From Aureobasidium sp. EXF-3400 (taxonomy: Eukaryota > Ascomycota > Dothideomycetes > Dothideales > Saccotheciaceae), in NCBI GenBank assembly GCA_024195585.1, contig SWBL01000250.1, positions 1 through 64,000 on the forward strand: DNA of 64,000 nt, read 5' to 3'. Shown one piece after another: positions 33,212 to 47,592 of the stretch (its first letter is position 1; each line of letters starts with the position of its first letter). The notes beneath the pieces are model-generated. The model ran no database searches. It saw only the letters and a program-made list of their open reading frames with translations, and had not been told where the DNA came from. The translations under genes and the position numbers were made by a program.

Positions 33212-34814
33212 ATGGAATCAAAACAACACAGTCTTGGATCGCAGTCTTCGCACTCATCATTCCAGGATACAATCATGGGCTCGAAACCAGAATTGCTTCG
33301 GCCGGAACAGCATCGAGGAGGAAATGGCGGCGTGTTTGATGAGGAGAAGGGAGGAGTTGCTACGGCCGAAAGACCCACACTTGGAGATGATGGACAACGA
33401 GATGCTGTTGTTGCTGCTGCACCTTCACCGCCGGCGTTTGATCCTAGGGATAATCCTGATGGTGGTCGTGATGCTTGGTTGGTTGTGTTGGGTGCTTTTT
33501 GTTGCATGTTTTGCAGTTTTGGGTGGATCAATTGTGAGTCGTTGCTTCCTTTACTGAGCACTACATCTTGCGTCGCTGTTACCTTGCTTGCTCGATCAAC
33601 TCGAATTCATCTTCCATCGAATGGTGTACTAATTCAATATAGGCATTGGAGTCTTTCAAGAATACTACGAAACACATCAGCTACGAGGACAAAGTCCTAG
33701 CACAGTATCATGGATCCCATCTATGGAAACCTTTTTGATGTTCTTCCTCGGACCCTTCATTGGCTACTTCTTCGACTGCTATGGACCTAGATATATCTTG
33801 ATCACTGGAACTTGTCTCCATGTCTTTGGTGTTATGATGGCTAGTCTTGCCACAGATTACTATCAAATCATGTTATCTCAGGGCATCTGCAGCGCTGCCG
33901 GAGCAAGCATGTGCTTCTACCCAGGTATGTGGTTCTAGTTTAACACTCTGCAGACAAGGCTAATCTGTAAAACAGCAATGAGTGTGATGCCTACCTGGTT
34001 CTTCAAGAAGCGTGCCGCTGCTTTCGGTATCATGGCTGCCGGTTCCTCGATAGGCGGTGTGATCTTCCCAATCATGGTCAACAAACTCATCCCCAGGATC
34101 GGATTTGGCTGGACGATGCGCGTGTGCGCTTTCCTTATTCTCGCTCTTATGCTTGTCGCCAATGCAACCGTCAAGTCGCGCCTACCTCCTCGACCAAAAC
34201 CCTTCCACATTATGCAATTCATCAGCCCGCTCAAGGAAACACCATATTTGCTCACCGTACTCGGAAGTTTCTTTTTCTTCTTTGCAATGTTCTTACCGAT
34301 CAACTATCTCATCCTCCAGGCAGAGACATTGGGTATGTCGTCGAGACTTGCAGAGTACTTGATCCCCATCTTGAACGGCGCCTCCTTTTTCGGTCGCGTG
34401 TTACCTGGCGTTGCAGCCGACAAGATTGGTCGATACAATGTCATGACCATCATGATGTCTTTCGCCGGCATCTTGATCCTCGCTCTGTGGATGCCTGCCG
34501 CCTCCAATGCACCCATCATTGTCTTTGCTGCTCTGTATGGCTTTGGCAGTGGATCATTCGTCTCTCTGGCTCCCTCTCTGGTTGCCCAAATCTCGGATGT
34601 CAGAGAGATTGGAGTGAGGAATGGTACAGTATTTGCAGTCATCTCATTTGCAGCATTGTGCAGTAACCCTATTGGTGGAGCTCTGATTGTGAGATGGGAC
34701 GGCGAGTATACTGGCTTGCAAATCTTTGGAGGTATAATGGCGTTGAGCGGTGCTTGTACGATTTTGGCGGCGAGGATTGTTTTGGCTGGGACCAAGATTG
34801 CCGCCAAAGTGTAG
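33212..34814 (+). CDS. MFS monocarboxylate-type transporter
   Basis: Exons 33212-33533, 33643-33924 and 33976-34814 sum to 1443 nt (480 aa). A hydrophilic N-terminus of about 88 residues precedes 12 predicted membrane helices. The first junction restores [20 protein letters not shown], and the second [20 protein letters not shown], both conserved in fungal Mch-like members of the monocarboxylate porter family. The cytosolic loop motif [12 protein letters not shown] is the MFS loop signature in the second half. Fungal relatives are mostly orphan transporters or import riboflavin or monocarboxylates, so the substrate is open. It probably sits in the plasma or vacuolar membrane. Confidence 0.9.
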
Positions 34815-35467
34815 AGGCAGAGCCCAATGCTTCTTTCTTTCTTGATGACCTTTGATGAATACCATTTATTACACTATACTCAGACCTTTGGATGTGCAAT
34901 TCGTGTTACTCTAAGCACACAAACCTTTTGGTGGCTGCTAAGTAGATTGCGTACAATCCTCGGCCGCTCTCATCCACAACTCCTCATGCACTCTGTAATC
35001 GAGTAGTCATTACAGATTCTCTAACGGCCGAAAGATGAGATTTGGACGCAAATTTTTCCACTAGAATATGCAAGCCATGATTGTCATAATCACTTTGCAT
35101 GAATGTACGCTTGTGGGGAGAGTATAATGGAATCCCTACCGTCCTCGTTACGTGCGTATGTATTGTGGCCAAGTCATTGGGACCTCGCAGTCACTGCTGC
35201 TTTCGGAAAATGGGGTTCGTTCCGGGTGTAAATGAGCTGTGAGAAAGAAAGAAATATTGCTAGCGGAGATTAGCGAAACTTATCATATGGGCTTATTCTC
35301 TGGGAAGTTGAGAAGGGGTGTAAAAACCCAGTAGTCGATTTATCGGTAAGCAAGATATATCATCTAACATCCCAGGAGCATCTTCTAGCAAATGACAATG
35401 TGCACGAGATCTATACTTTCAGTGACGAACGAGATGCAAATCTCATGGTCAGAAGCAAGGTTTCTGC
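34815..35467. other. Convergent intergenic region
   Basis: 3' ends of the MFS gene (plus) and 2H phosphoesterase gene (minus). No gene seen. Confidence 0.5.
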
Positions 35468-36592
35468 TCAGAATCCCTTGCCCAATCTGATGGTCTCGCC
35501 ACCAGAGCCGTACCTAGGAGGAAAGAATGTCAGCAAAACGCGGTATGGGACGAAACAGATAAGACTCACCAGAGAGCACCTTTACGGTTATCAAGGCCTT
35601 TTCCTTCGCCAACGATCCACTCGCCACCAGCCTTAATTCCCTTGCCCTCTACGGGCCAGAATTCAGCCTTGAGCCAGGCATTGATCTCATCGACAGTCTT
35701 GATAATCTCCTGCATACGAGCGTGATCGACCTTGCCATCGGATGTTTCCGTATCGCAAGTCTTGATGAAACGACCCACAGTCAGGTGAGCAGAAGGTACG
35801 ACGTATCTACTCGCAACCTTGACACCGGTGGCAGAGGTCAAAGCATAGAGATCGCGTCGCAGATGGTGATACGTAAAGTCATCATCCTCAGGCTTGCGAG
35901 AGGGATCGACTGTACAAGGCTCGCCGGCTGCAGGTAGGAACGATAGAGCAAAGGCTTGGGCGTCGTAAGAGAGCGATGGCTTCACGATGCGGGCGCGATG
36001 CGAGTAGGTGTAGTCTGTGATGGCAGCAATACCTGAGCGAGATTGCTCGACTAGATCGTCGATCTCGGGAGCTGTGAGAGAGTGTGTGATTTCGAGAGCT
36101 GTCATATGCAGGCTATCTTGTGGCATTATCCAAAGATCTGTAGGTTCGCAATGTCGTGGTTAGCCGGTTAGGTTGGTGTATTGCATTGAAAGGTACTCAC
36201 TAGGTGCAACAGCGTTGAGTTTCTTCTGCACTTCTGCAATAACAGCCTTGACTTGTGGTGGAGGGCGAGCCCAGAACACAAGGCAATGTCTAGGATCCTT
36301 GAATCCAGGTTCAATGGTCTGATCTTCCAGCTTTGCGAGAATAGTGTCGATAGTTACGCCGGCAAAGTCTGGAGAGGTGAGTTTCTCCTTCTGTTGTGCA
36401 CCTCGGTTGCTACGATGGGTTTCATAGCGAGTTTGGATCTCGACCTGTATCCCATCAGACCTGGAAGCATTGTGGAATTCGATGTGAGCTTGCAGAATTA
36501 TCGTGGCATGCTTCGATCAGACCGTCGTATGGATTATCTGATACAGTGGGTGTTGCACCAGAAAGGTCTTCAAAGGCGTAGGAAGCAGCCAT
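35468..36592 (-). CDS. 2H phosphoesterase (2'-5' RNA ligase-like) superfamily protein
   Basis: Exons 36494-36592, 36201-36444, 35570-36137 and 35468-35513 sum to 957 nt (318 aa). The two HxT motifs of the 2H fold are present: SLHMTALEITHS and SAHLTVGRF. These histidines act in cyclic phosphodiesterase or RNA ligase chemistry in the superfamily. The N-terminal fungal-specific part includes NPYDGLIEACHDN, joined by splicing to QTRYETHRSNRGAQQKEK. The first intron (36445-36493) starts with GC (GCAAGC), not GT, and is 49 nt. The last exon ends YGSGGETIRLGKGF. The physiological substrate is unknown; relatives are described as RNA ligase/cyclic nucleotide phosphodiesterase family proteins. The frame is also open for about 130 codons upstream of the chosen ATG. 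Confidence 0.85.
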
Positions 36593-36985
36593 CTTTGCTG
36601 TGAGAATGTTAGAAACAATGGCTTTCTTTAAATGAACATTACACTTGTAAGAGAAAGCGTGTTCTCGTACAACAGGCATCTTGTCGCTTCCACCGGACAA
36701 TACTTGCATATAATTCTGAAATGTCTGGGGAATAGAGACTGAGACGGCTAGCAAATATTGACATACCTCGTGTCTAGTTTGATTCTCGATTTGTTCAATC
36801 CAGTCAAAGGCTGACAACTTGGATAACACGAGGAAGTGTTCAAGCAGGTTGAGCTGCGAGCACGCGGGACGGTGAGTCGCGTATTCCTCGTATTTGAGAG
36901 TCAAGCTTCGGAGCGCCAACCTGCCTGCTGAATCAACAGTGACATTTTGTTCATCTTCAAAACGGGCGATAATCTGAATAGGTCC
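36593..36985 (-). other. Possible coding exons upstream of the 2H gene
   Basis: A minus-strand frame is open from 36985 down to 36593 and continues into the 2H gene's ATG. It contains ordered-looking sequence (LNLLEHFLVLSKLSAFDWIE, then KMPVVREHAFSYKC), interrupted by a plausible 42-nt intron (GTATGT to CCCCAG at about 36726-36767) that is a multiple of three. No convincing ATG begins it, though one at about 36947 in another frame could (MNKMSLLIQQA). It could be a small separate gene, an N-terminal extension, or chance. Confidence 0.3.
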
Positions 36986-37731
36986 TCACATACAAGCCGA
37001 GATTCCTCTCATAACACAGAGCAGTTTATTTAGATTAACATGATTTTGGAGCTGATGACGGCTCAGCCAAGATTGATTGGTTGAATGTCGAGGCTTTAGC
37101 AGAGCACACAGGCGTTCGTGCTCTTATCTTGGCAATATCTCTGTCCCTTGCAAACATCGATCAGTGGGCAACGAAGTAAAGGCGCCTGACAATTCGAGTA
37201 GCAACAGAATCACAAGGTGCTGCTTACTCGACGTACAGCGAGGCCTGCGAGTCTGGTGTGGTTGCCCAGTGTTACCGTTTGCGGCAGGTGATGGACTTGG
37301 CGTTTAGGAAACGGAGTTTGCGGAAGGAAGCGATGGAGCTATTCATGCAAGGCACAAGCCGTGAATAGTTGCCCAGCCTCTTGTGAACTTGTGCTATGCC
37401 TCGAGGTGCCATTGTGTGCTGTGTATGAATTGGATAAACCAAGAGGCAGGAGAGTATAGCCGATACCGTTCAATATTGCAATTGCAAATATTGGCGGCCG
37501 GCCGCGGGCAACGGAACCATGGTGCGATGCCCGTCTGAGCAGAAAGCGGTTGCCTAACGAACAGTACCTTGATGATGCGTCATCGTCACGAGACGCCCTG
37601 GCGCAGCCACCGTCTTGGTCCGACCAAGCTAGGTATCATCCATCGACTACCTCTCCATCCATCCTCCGCACTCATCTTCCATCCTTCTCCCCCCACCCAC
37701 ACATACCTCAACCCCACACAGAAACAACAAG
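36986..37731. promoter_or_regulatory. Upstream region of PEP4
   Basis: Presumed PEP4 promoter. Contains a palindromic GGCCGGCCGC near 37496 and a C/CA-rich leader just before 37732. No gene is supported. Confidence 0.4.
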
Positions 37732-39038
<1,307 letters not shown>

Positions 39039-39681
39039 ATGATGACTGTCGTACAAAGACTGATCTCAGGGCGGGTAGTCGCATCAGCGTTGCTTATCTC
39101 TTGTAATTGAAGTGCCTAGTTTGTCGGCAGATGGCCGCAAAGATGCATGGGAAGGTTTCATAACATATTCTGTATTAATCATTCACCACCTTGTCATTAT
39201 TCTCTTGCTTCTCTTGTGACAATTGACATTTGACTCACTGCACTTTGGCCTCTCTCTCACCCATCTGATGACGTGAAAGCACGTGCTTCCGAGAACCTTC
39301 GTATTTGTGGGGAAGGCTTCACAAACAAAGGCGGTGAGGGTGGTGGCCACAAAGGTGGTCGAGTAATCTGCGGCCTGTCAAGGTGCAGATCGGAGAATGA
39401 CGGGCCTCTTGAGGCTCCAGTCCAGCGCGGCATGCAACATGTAGCAGTGACTTCGGGTCAGTCAGTACAATAATGTTTAGACGGCAGCAGCTCATATCGA
39501 TTCTCTCTTGATCATCAGCCTGTCACGAGCTCGAACCCCAGATTCCTTGTAGGTTTGAGGGGCGCGTGCAGGATCCAAGTGGTTCGTCTATCCGCGTGCC
39601 TCGTCCACGTTGTTGCATCAGGAACCAGGTCGAGTGTCGTCCTCGACTGCTACTGCCCTGTACTCCGACCTTTCACACATC
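39039..39681. other. Intergenic between PEP4 and ATG26
   Basis: 3' flank of PEP4 and promoter/leader of ATG26. The frame of ATG26 is open upstream of its first ATG but without any methionine codon. No separate gene seen. Confidence 0.45.
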
Positions 39682-42600
39682 ATGTCCTCCCGCCGCAGTA
39701 CACCGCAAGCTCGCCGACGAGCCTCTCTGGAGCTGCCCGAACGATTCCGCTTCGATGATGAAGAAGACCTAGATCAAGATCAAGACCAAGAGGTGGATAG
39801 AGCACAAATCATAGATATGGCCCTGATACATCAAAGTGTATTTGGCATCATCGCCGCAACACAGTCAAAGGCCAACACGATGCGGTCCATGCTCCAAGAG
39901 GCCGACAGTGATAGCGACGATACAACTCCGCCGACAAAATCCAATAGACCCACGATACGCGACACGCTCCCACTACGGCAGAGCTCGCTCTCCCGCAAGA
40001 ACCCTCTCCAAAGACTGTCTGACAACAACCTTGTGCAGTCATTACCTGGTCTACGGCCTGCGCCCAAGACTACCTTCTCAACCGCAACCCCCACTCGCTT
40101 CTCCAAGCCTGTCGACCCACCGGAACCCAGCCCCCATGCGGGCACAGATTTGGGGTCTTCGCAGTCGACTATCCGAAAGCCCGCCAGCAGGAAGCCGAGT
40201 CCTGTTCCAGACATGTCGTCAAGCACAACCCAGGTTGCCTTGCCCGATGCTCTAAAGGACATCTTCAACTTTGACGAAGCTGAGAAGGTTGTCGCAAAGT
40301 ACCCCTGCTGGTATCTCCAGAGTGTTCTCCTACAAGGCTACATCTACATCACACAACGTCACATCTGCTTCTATGCCTATCTACAAAAGAAGACTGGTGT
40401 GACCATCAAGTCTGGCTACCTCACCAAGCGTGGTCAACGTAACCCGCGTTACAAGAAGTACTGGTTCGTGCTCAAAGGCGATGTCTTATCATACTACAAG
40501 GACTCTTCATCTCCCTTCTCCCCACGCGATGTTATAGATTTGCGATACGGCGTCTCAGCAGACATTACCCCAGCACAAGCACAGGACAAGGAAAGCACAT
40601 CTTTTTCTGTCGTCACAGATGCCAAAACCTACCACTTCAAAGCAGAGTCTGTCTCGAACGCCACTGAATGGGTCAAGCAAATACAGAAGGTCATCTTCCG
40701 GTCACGCAATAACAGCGACAGTGTCAAGATCTGCTTGCCAGTCGACAATGTTGTTGATATCGAGGAAAGTAACTATCCAGACTTTGCCGACACTATCAAG
40801 ATACGAGTCATCGACAACGACGAGACCTTTGCTGTTGATGAGGTAAGTGGCCTAACTTGCTTGATCTATACTTTGACCCTTGCTGATTATTATATAGTAC
40901 TTTTTCTCATTTTTCGGCTTTGGTGAAGAGGCTCTTCGTGTACTGAGAAGCTTGACCCAAGAGACAAGCGCGCAACGAGTACTCGCGAGCCGGCCCACCT
41001 CACCAATTCTTACCATGACTGATCGTCGACCATCATCGGCGCACGGAAGAAAATCTCGAGTACCATCAATGAGTCCTGCTCCCGGAAGCCTTCATGAGAA
41101 CGTCACAGCAACTTTGTCTCCGGCCTCTGGCCTCACTTCCAGAAGTGCTCGGTCAAGTAGTGAACTGGAACGTTCTACTCTCGATCTCACCCAAACAAGA
41201 GAAGAGAGCGCCATGTATCCAGCTACGAAGCAGCGGAGTGGTCAAAAGCAAAAGCAGTGGAGCCAGTTTCCACGAGATACTTCAGAGTCGTATGTATCAT
41301 CCTCTGATCAGGGCAACGATAGCGAGGTGTCGGAATCTGCAACTGGTACGGATGCTTCGGGAAGCCACATCCTGAGCGGGAGCGTCATGTTCCATAAGCC
41401 AACCATTGGAAAGCATCACGCGGATAACGTTGCATTGCACAATGCAAAGACCAACACGCAGAATGATGTGCCGTTTGCCTCAGCTAAGAGAGCTGGCAAG
41501 GAACCTGGAGCTAACATTTCAACAAAAAACGCGCCAGACACACAAGTGCAAGACATGCAACAATCGGATTCTTCGACTTTGGGAGGGTTGATGAAAGTCG
41601 GAGCTGTTCCTATCCAGCGTGCCTCGGGCTTCCTGTACAACTCTGGTAAGCGTGTTAGTGGTCTGTTCGGAGCCACGCCCTCGGAGTACTACGACAAGTT
41701 TTCTGGCATGATAGCTGGTGGTAAAAAGCACTATGCCGAGGCAGACGAACTGGTCCCTGGTGAAGAGGTGCAGGATTCTGAAGATGAAATGACTATTCGC
41801 GAGGCTGAAAAGAGCTTCCGAAACCATTTTGCTTTGCCAGATTCTGAGAAGCTTGTGGCAACATTCTTCGGTTTCTTCCACCGAGTCTTGCCCCTATATG
41901 GCAAGTTATATGTCGGCAGCACGAGGCTGTGCTTTCGTAGCTTTGTGCCTGGAAACTGGACAAAGGTAGGCTCGAACTTGTTCTCGACGCTCTGCTTCTG
42001 CTGACTTTGCCTAGCTTGTTGTTCCTTTCAAAGATATCATGGACGTTGACAAGGAAAGAGGCTTCCGATTTGGATACTCAGGTATGGTTATTGTGATCCG
42101 AGGACACGAAGAGATCTTCTTTGAGTTTGGCTCGCAAGACCTACGTGACGACTGCACAGTCACTCTCTTGCGTTCACTTAACTCTATGGAGCCGTTTCAG
42201 GAATCTGTCTTGCTCACAGAGGACGAAAAAAGAGACGCCGAAGCAGCAGCAGCAGAGAATCTCTTGTTGCAAGAAGCTCGCCAAGGTGATCGTGGTGGTG
42301 TCGAGTTCCAGCTTCCTCACAACCTCGAATCCTCAGGTATGTTGCACAAACCATTGGCTGCCGTACCTTCTTCTGACAGTATCGCAGGTCACGACTCGCG
42401 AGCGGTTTCCTTTGACGATCCGGCAGCCTCTGTTCTAGACTTCAAGCCTGAGGAGTCCTTGCGGATCACCTGTTTGACCATCGGATCTCGCGGAGACGTA
42501 CAGCCATATATAGCTCTCTGCAAGGGTCTGCTTGCCGAAGGACACAGACCGAAGATCGCCTCTCATGCCGAATTCGGTGATTGGGTGCGAAGTCACGGAA

Positions 42601-43991
42601 TTGATTTCGCACCGGTCGAAGGTAACCCAGCAGAATTGATGGCACTTTGTGTTGACCACGGCATGTTCACGCCCTCCTTCCTCTATGAGACAAACTTGAA
42701 GGTACGTTCACGTTCACCACTGCTTATATCTAGCATACACTAATAGTCTTAGTTCTGGCCTTTCGTCAAGGGTCTACTTAAGACAGCCTGGGCCGCATGC
42801 CAGGACTCGGATCTTTTGATCGAGAGCCCTTCTGCCATGGCTGGAATCCATATCGCGGAAGCTCTTGGTATTCCTTACTTTAGAGCCTTCACTATGCCTT
42901 GGACCAGGACACGTGCCTATCCTCATGCATTTATGATGCAAAACAAGAGGATGGGTGGTGCATACAACTACATGACCTACGTCATCTTCGAAAACGTATT
43001 CTGGAAAGCTACCTCGAGTACGATCAACCGATGGCGCAAAGAAGATCTGGGTTTGAAAGCCACCAGCATGGAGAAAATGCAGCAGGACAAGGTTCCGTTC
43101 TTCTACAATTTCTCGCCCAGCGTGGTTGTTCCACCTCTCGATTTCGGCGAGTGGATCCGAGTGACCGGATATTGGTTCCTTGATGAAGCCGACAATTTCA
43201 CACCACAGAAGGAGCTCCTCGACTTCATCAAGAAGGCACGAACGGACAAGGCGAAGCTCGTTTACATCGGCTTTGGTTCAGTGGTCGTTCCTGATCCAAA
43301 ACAGCTTACTATGGATATCATCGCTGCTGTCAAGAAGGCCGATGTTCGCTGCATCCTTTCCAAAGGCTGGTCTGACCGCATGGATAAGAAGGATGCCAAA
43401 GCACTCGAGGTGCCATTGCCAGATTTCATGTTCCAGATTGCGTCTGCCCCACACGATTGGCTGTTCCGACAAGTCGACGCTGCAGTTCATCACGGCGGAG
43501 CAGGTACAACTGGTGCCAGTCTTCGCGCCGGTATTCCAACCGTCATCAAGCCCTTCTTTGGCGACCAGTTCTTCTTTGGTAGCAAAGTTCAAGATCTGGG
43601 AGTTGGGCAAAGAGTCCTGACTGTCACTGAGAACGCATTGGGTAAAGCGATGTGGATTGCGACACACGATTCACGTATGATTGAGAAGGCCAGGGTCCTG
43701 GGAGAGCAAATCCGATCCGAAGACGGTGTCGGCACGGTCATCAAAGCCATCTACCGCGACATGGAGTATGCAAAGACACTAGTGCAGCAACGTACGGCAA
43801 GAGCAGCCCAAGCTGATACGGATGCTGAAGACGAGGAAGAGGTGGAGGTTGAAGACAGCTGGACGCTGGTGGAAAATGACTCTGATCCAGATGCAGCGAG
43901 CCCAACAGCCATGATGCAGCCACAGCTAGGCTCGTTGAGTGGGCAGGGGAAAGGCAAGACGGGAGCAAGGTTTCTCCCGCTCAGGTCGTGA
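39682..43991 (+). CDS. ATG26: Sterol 3-beta-glucosyltransferase
   Basis: Exons 39682-40842, 40898-41965, 42015-42701 and 42753-43991 give 1384 aa. Order of domains: GRAM (about 195-240), PH ([20 protein letters not shown], about 250-350), a long Ser-rich linker, a second GRAM (about 710-800), then the glycosyltransferase part. The latter begins [20 protein letters not shown] (GT28-type N-lobe) and has the UDP-sugar binding region [19 protein letters not shown]. It transfers glucose from UDP-glucose to ergosterol at membranes; GRAM/PH modules bind phosphoinositides. In methylotrophic yeasts it serves pexophagy, and in Colletotrichum infection-related pexophagy. Introns are 49-55 nt and all are phase 0. 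The C-terminus after the catalytic domain is acidic. Confidence 0.95.
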
Positions 43992-44829
43992 AGGTTTCGG
44001 TATTATGTGAAAACGACATTATAAAGACAACAAGATGAGAAGATGATGACGATTTGGGATTGCGATGGTCCAGGGGTTTTGATTTGGTGCGGACTCATGC
44101 AGCATGGCGCTTATACGGAGGCTTATGCAATCTCTTTTCCTGTCTTATAGAAGAGCAATAATGGGATAGAGATACAGAGAAACATGGCCGTTGACTAGAA
44201 TACAGAGAGAGACATGGCATGCAAGCAATCGATAGACGTTGGTAACGGTTGGTCGGGACTTGCGGCTAAGGCAATGGTTGATTGTGAGGATCAATATAGA
44301 CGAGACGTGTGTTTCAAGCAGTGGACGCCAAGTTGGCTGCGACAAAGGGGACGGGAAGGACTTAATTTAACAAAGTCAGTAGCGCGGACTGCATTTGGCC
44401 AATGGGCGGGTCTAGGAGGATCGGAAACAGGCGCGTATTCTCGGGACTGTGCTTTGGGCTGCTACACCTGGTGCCCCGCCATGGATCGACCAGGCTCTCT
44501 TGCATTTGATCTTGTTGTTGAGTGACTTGTCTTTCTTGCGTCTACACCAAACGAGAACAAAACACAGACAGAAGCCGCAGCGAAGCCCTGAGCAATAAAT
44601 CCGCCGACAAAGAAACAGCGACCTCCAAAGAGAGAAAGAACGTCTGGACCCTGTTTCGGCATCACCAACTCTCAAAACGGCCTTGAGTGATTGCTGAGTG
44701 AGTGAAAGAAATGCACCGATGCACCTTCCCTTGCATTCCTTAGCTGACTGAGTATGTCAAGTTGATTCGCACCTTGCTTGTACGATCGCGCTTTCCACCT
44801 ACATACAGCCTTAGCATCAATCCGCAACC
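43992..44829. other. Intergenic between ATG26 and MAP kinase gene
   Basis: An 838-bp tandem gap. 3' flank of ATG26, then MAP kinase promoter. Frames at 44214-44675 on both strands lack support. Confidence 0.45.
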
Positions 44830-46001
<1,172 letters not shown>

Positions 46002-46139
46002 TCATCAAGCTGCGAACTCCTCTAACTTCTGGATCTATTTCTTTCATTTCTTACCATATATCTCTTGCCATTTAAAAAGTACTACTTACCTCAACCATAA
46101 CCCTCACGAGGCAGATCGCTAACCTGCTTTCCTTTGCAG

Positions 46140-46539
46140 CGACCGCACTCTCGACAAACCCAAATACCAACCACCTAAACCGAACGCTACCGCCATGACC
46201 TACTACCCCTCCATCGGTCCCACTACTCCTACCAACTCTTCGACTCTTGTCGCAAACACTACCGACTCGGCTGCAAGCTCTCCTCCTTGGTCTGGTGACA
46301 GCACTTTTGTCCACACTCCTCGTTGCGCCATCGAAAATCCCCCCTTCGCCGAGGGTTCGTGGGCCAGAAGCTTGCCCGTCGTGAAGAAGTTGTTTCGTTC
46401 AAGAGACGCGTCCGACAACTCCGAAGCAGAGAAGCAGCAACACCAGTCCACCACTTCCGACACCGAGGTCAGCCCAACTAGGCAATCTTCGGACGAGAAG
46501 ACCCCATGGTACCAGACTAGTCAACGCTGGCTTATCTGA
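46140..46539 (+). CDS. Candidate alternative last exon of the MAP kinase (132-aa tail)
   Basis: A strong acceptor (GCTAAC branch, then CTTTCCTTTGCAG ending 46139) opens a 400-nt frame to a stop at 46539. If spliced from the donor at 45998, Arg353 is kept (CG|C) and the kinase gains 132 residues beginning DRTLDKPKYQPPKPN. Total coding length (1458 nt) is a multiple of three. The tail is Ser/Thr/Pro-rich with a basic segment (SLPVVKKLFRSRD) and codons ending mainly in C, like the kinase exons. The alternative is a separate small gene starting at the ATG at 46195 (114 aa). No domain is recognised. Confidence 0.5.
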
Positions 46540-47592
46540 TTCGGGTTTCATCACGGTCAGAAAAATACAAACATACAAAAAAGGCTAGAGATATAGAGAT
46601 CTGAAAGACCTGAAGTATTTGGGTTGTCGGTTTCTTTTTCACCACGGTCATGTCTCTATCTCGCAAGAGGTTTGGACTACGGCTAGAGCACGTCTTTTAC
46701 TGTTCATCATCACCCCTGTTTTCGAAAAAAAGGAAGGGTGTCATCATTTGGGGGGCGTTGTCTGCTTTTTCTTCTTCTTTTCATTACTTTTCCTATGTCG
46801 GCATCAGCAAGCGTATCCCAGAAGCAAACCCTACAGTACAGCGGGACAAGAATTCAAAGATTAAAACATTCTTCGCAACTTTCATGAAAGACGTGCTGTA
46901 TTGCTAACTCGTCGGTCAGCCGTTGGTCAGCCGCTGAAACTTTCATGTCAGGATGTAAGTAGTATGACCCTGTCACAAGATTTGAATAACATCTCTCACC
47001 GATTATTGGACCCAGTCTGGATACCATGCATCGTAAATAGTTTGAGATATCTCCCTACTGGTGTATCTACGTCTTGTTTGGTTGTGCTCGGTGGTGTTGG
47101 AGTGGTGGAAACTGAGCATATCTTAAATAAGGATTTTGACCTAAGTCAACGGGACGAAGCACCAACAGATGCAGGACCTTCGACACCGACACATCACTAA
47201 TTCATGATCAGGTAGAAAAAGAAGGAAGCTTAGAATGACGTGCAGAGTACGCGCAAGTATCTAACCCAAGTTCGTCATTCAAAAGCTATAGTAAAGCTGG
47301 AAGGGGGGACAATAGTCGATGAGGTGACCTTTGGACAGATGTAAAAACAGAATTGGCGAAAGCAACACGTAACAGAGACGCTGAAAGAACGATGCAATGA
47401 TGCGTTTGTTCATGTGTTTTGTTTTATTTTGGTTACATCGTGCTTCGAGTAAGATAGCAAGTAGTACTCCATCCATGCGTCCCTGACACCTTGTCAGAGG
47501 CCAAGAAAAACATTCGCCTTCTCTTTTCCTTCCATTTCCCATCAAAATGATACTATAACTACAGGGTGCCATTGAGAAATGTATCCACCGAT
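46540..47592. other. Convergent intergenic region
   Basis: 3' flanks of the MAP kinase locus (plus) and the next minus-strand gene. A-rich and T-rich runs occur at 46557-46580 and 46770-46800. No gene supported. Confidence 0.45.
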
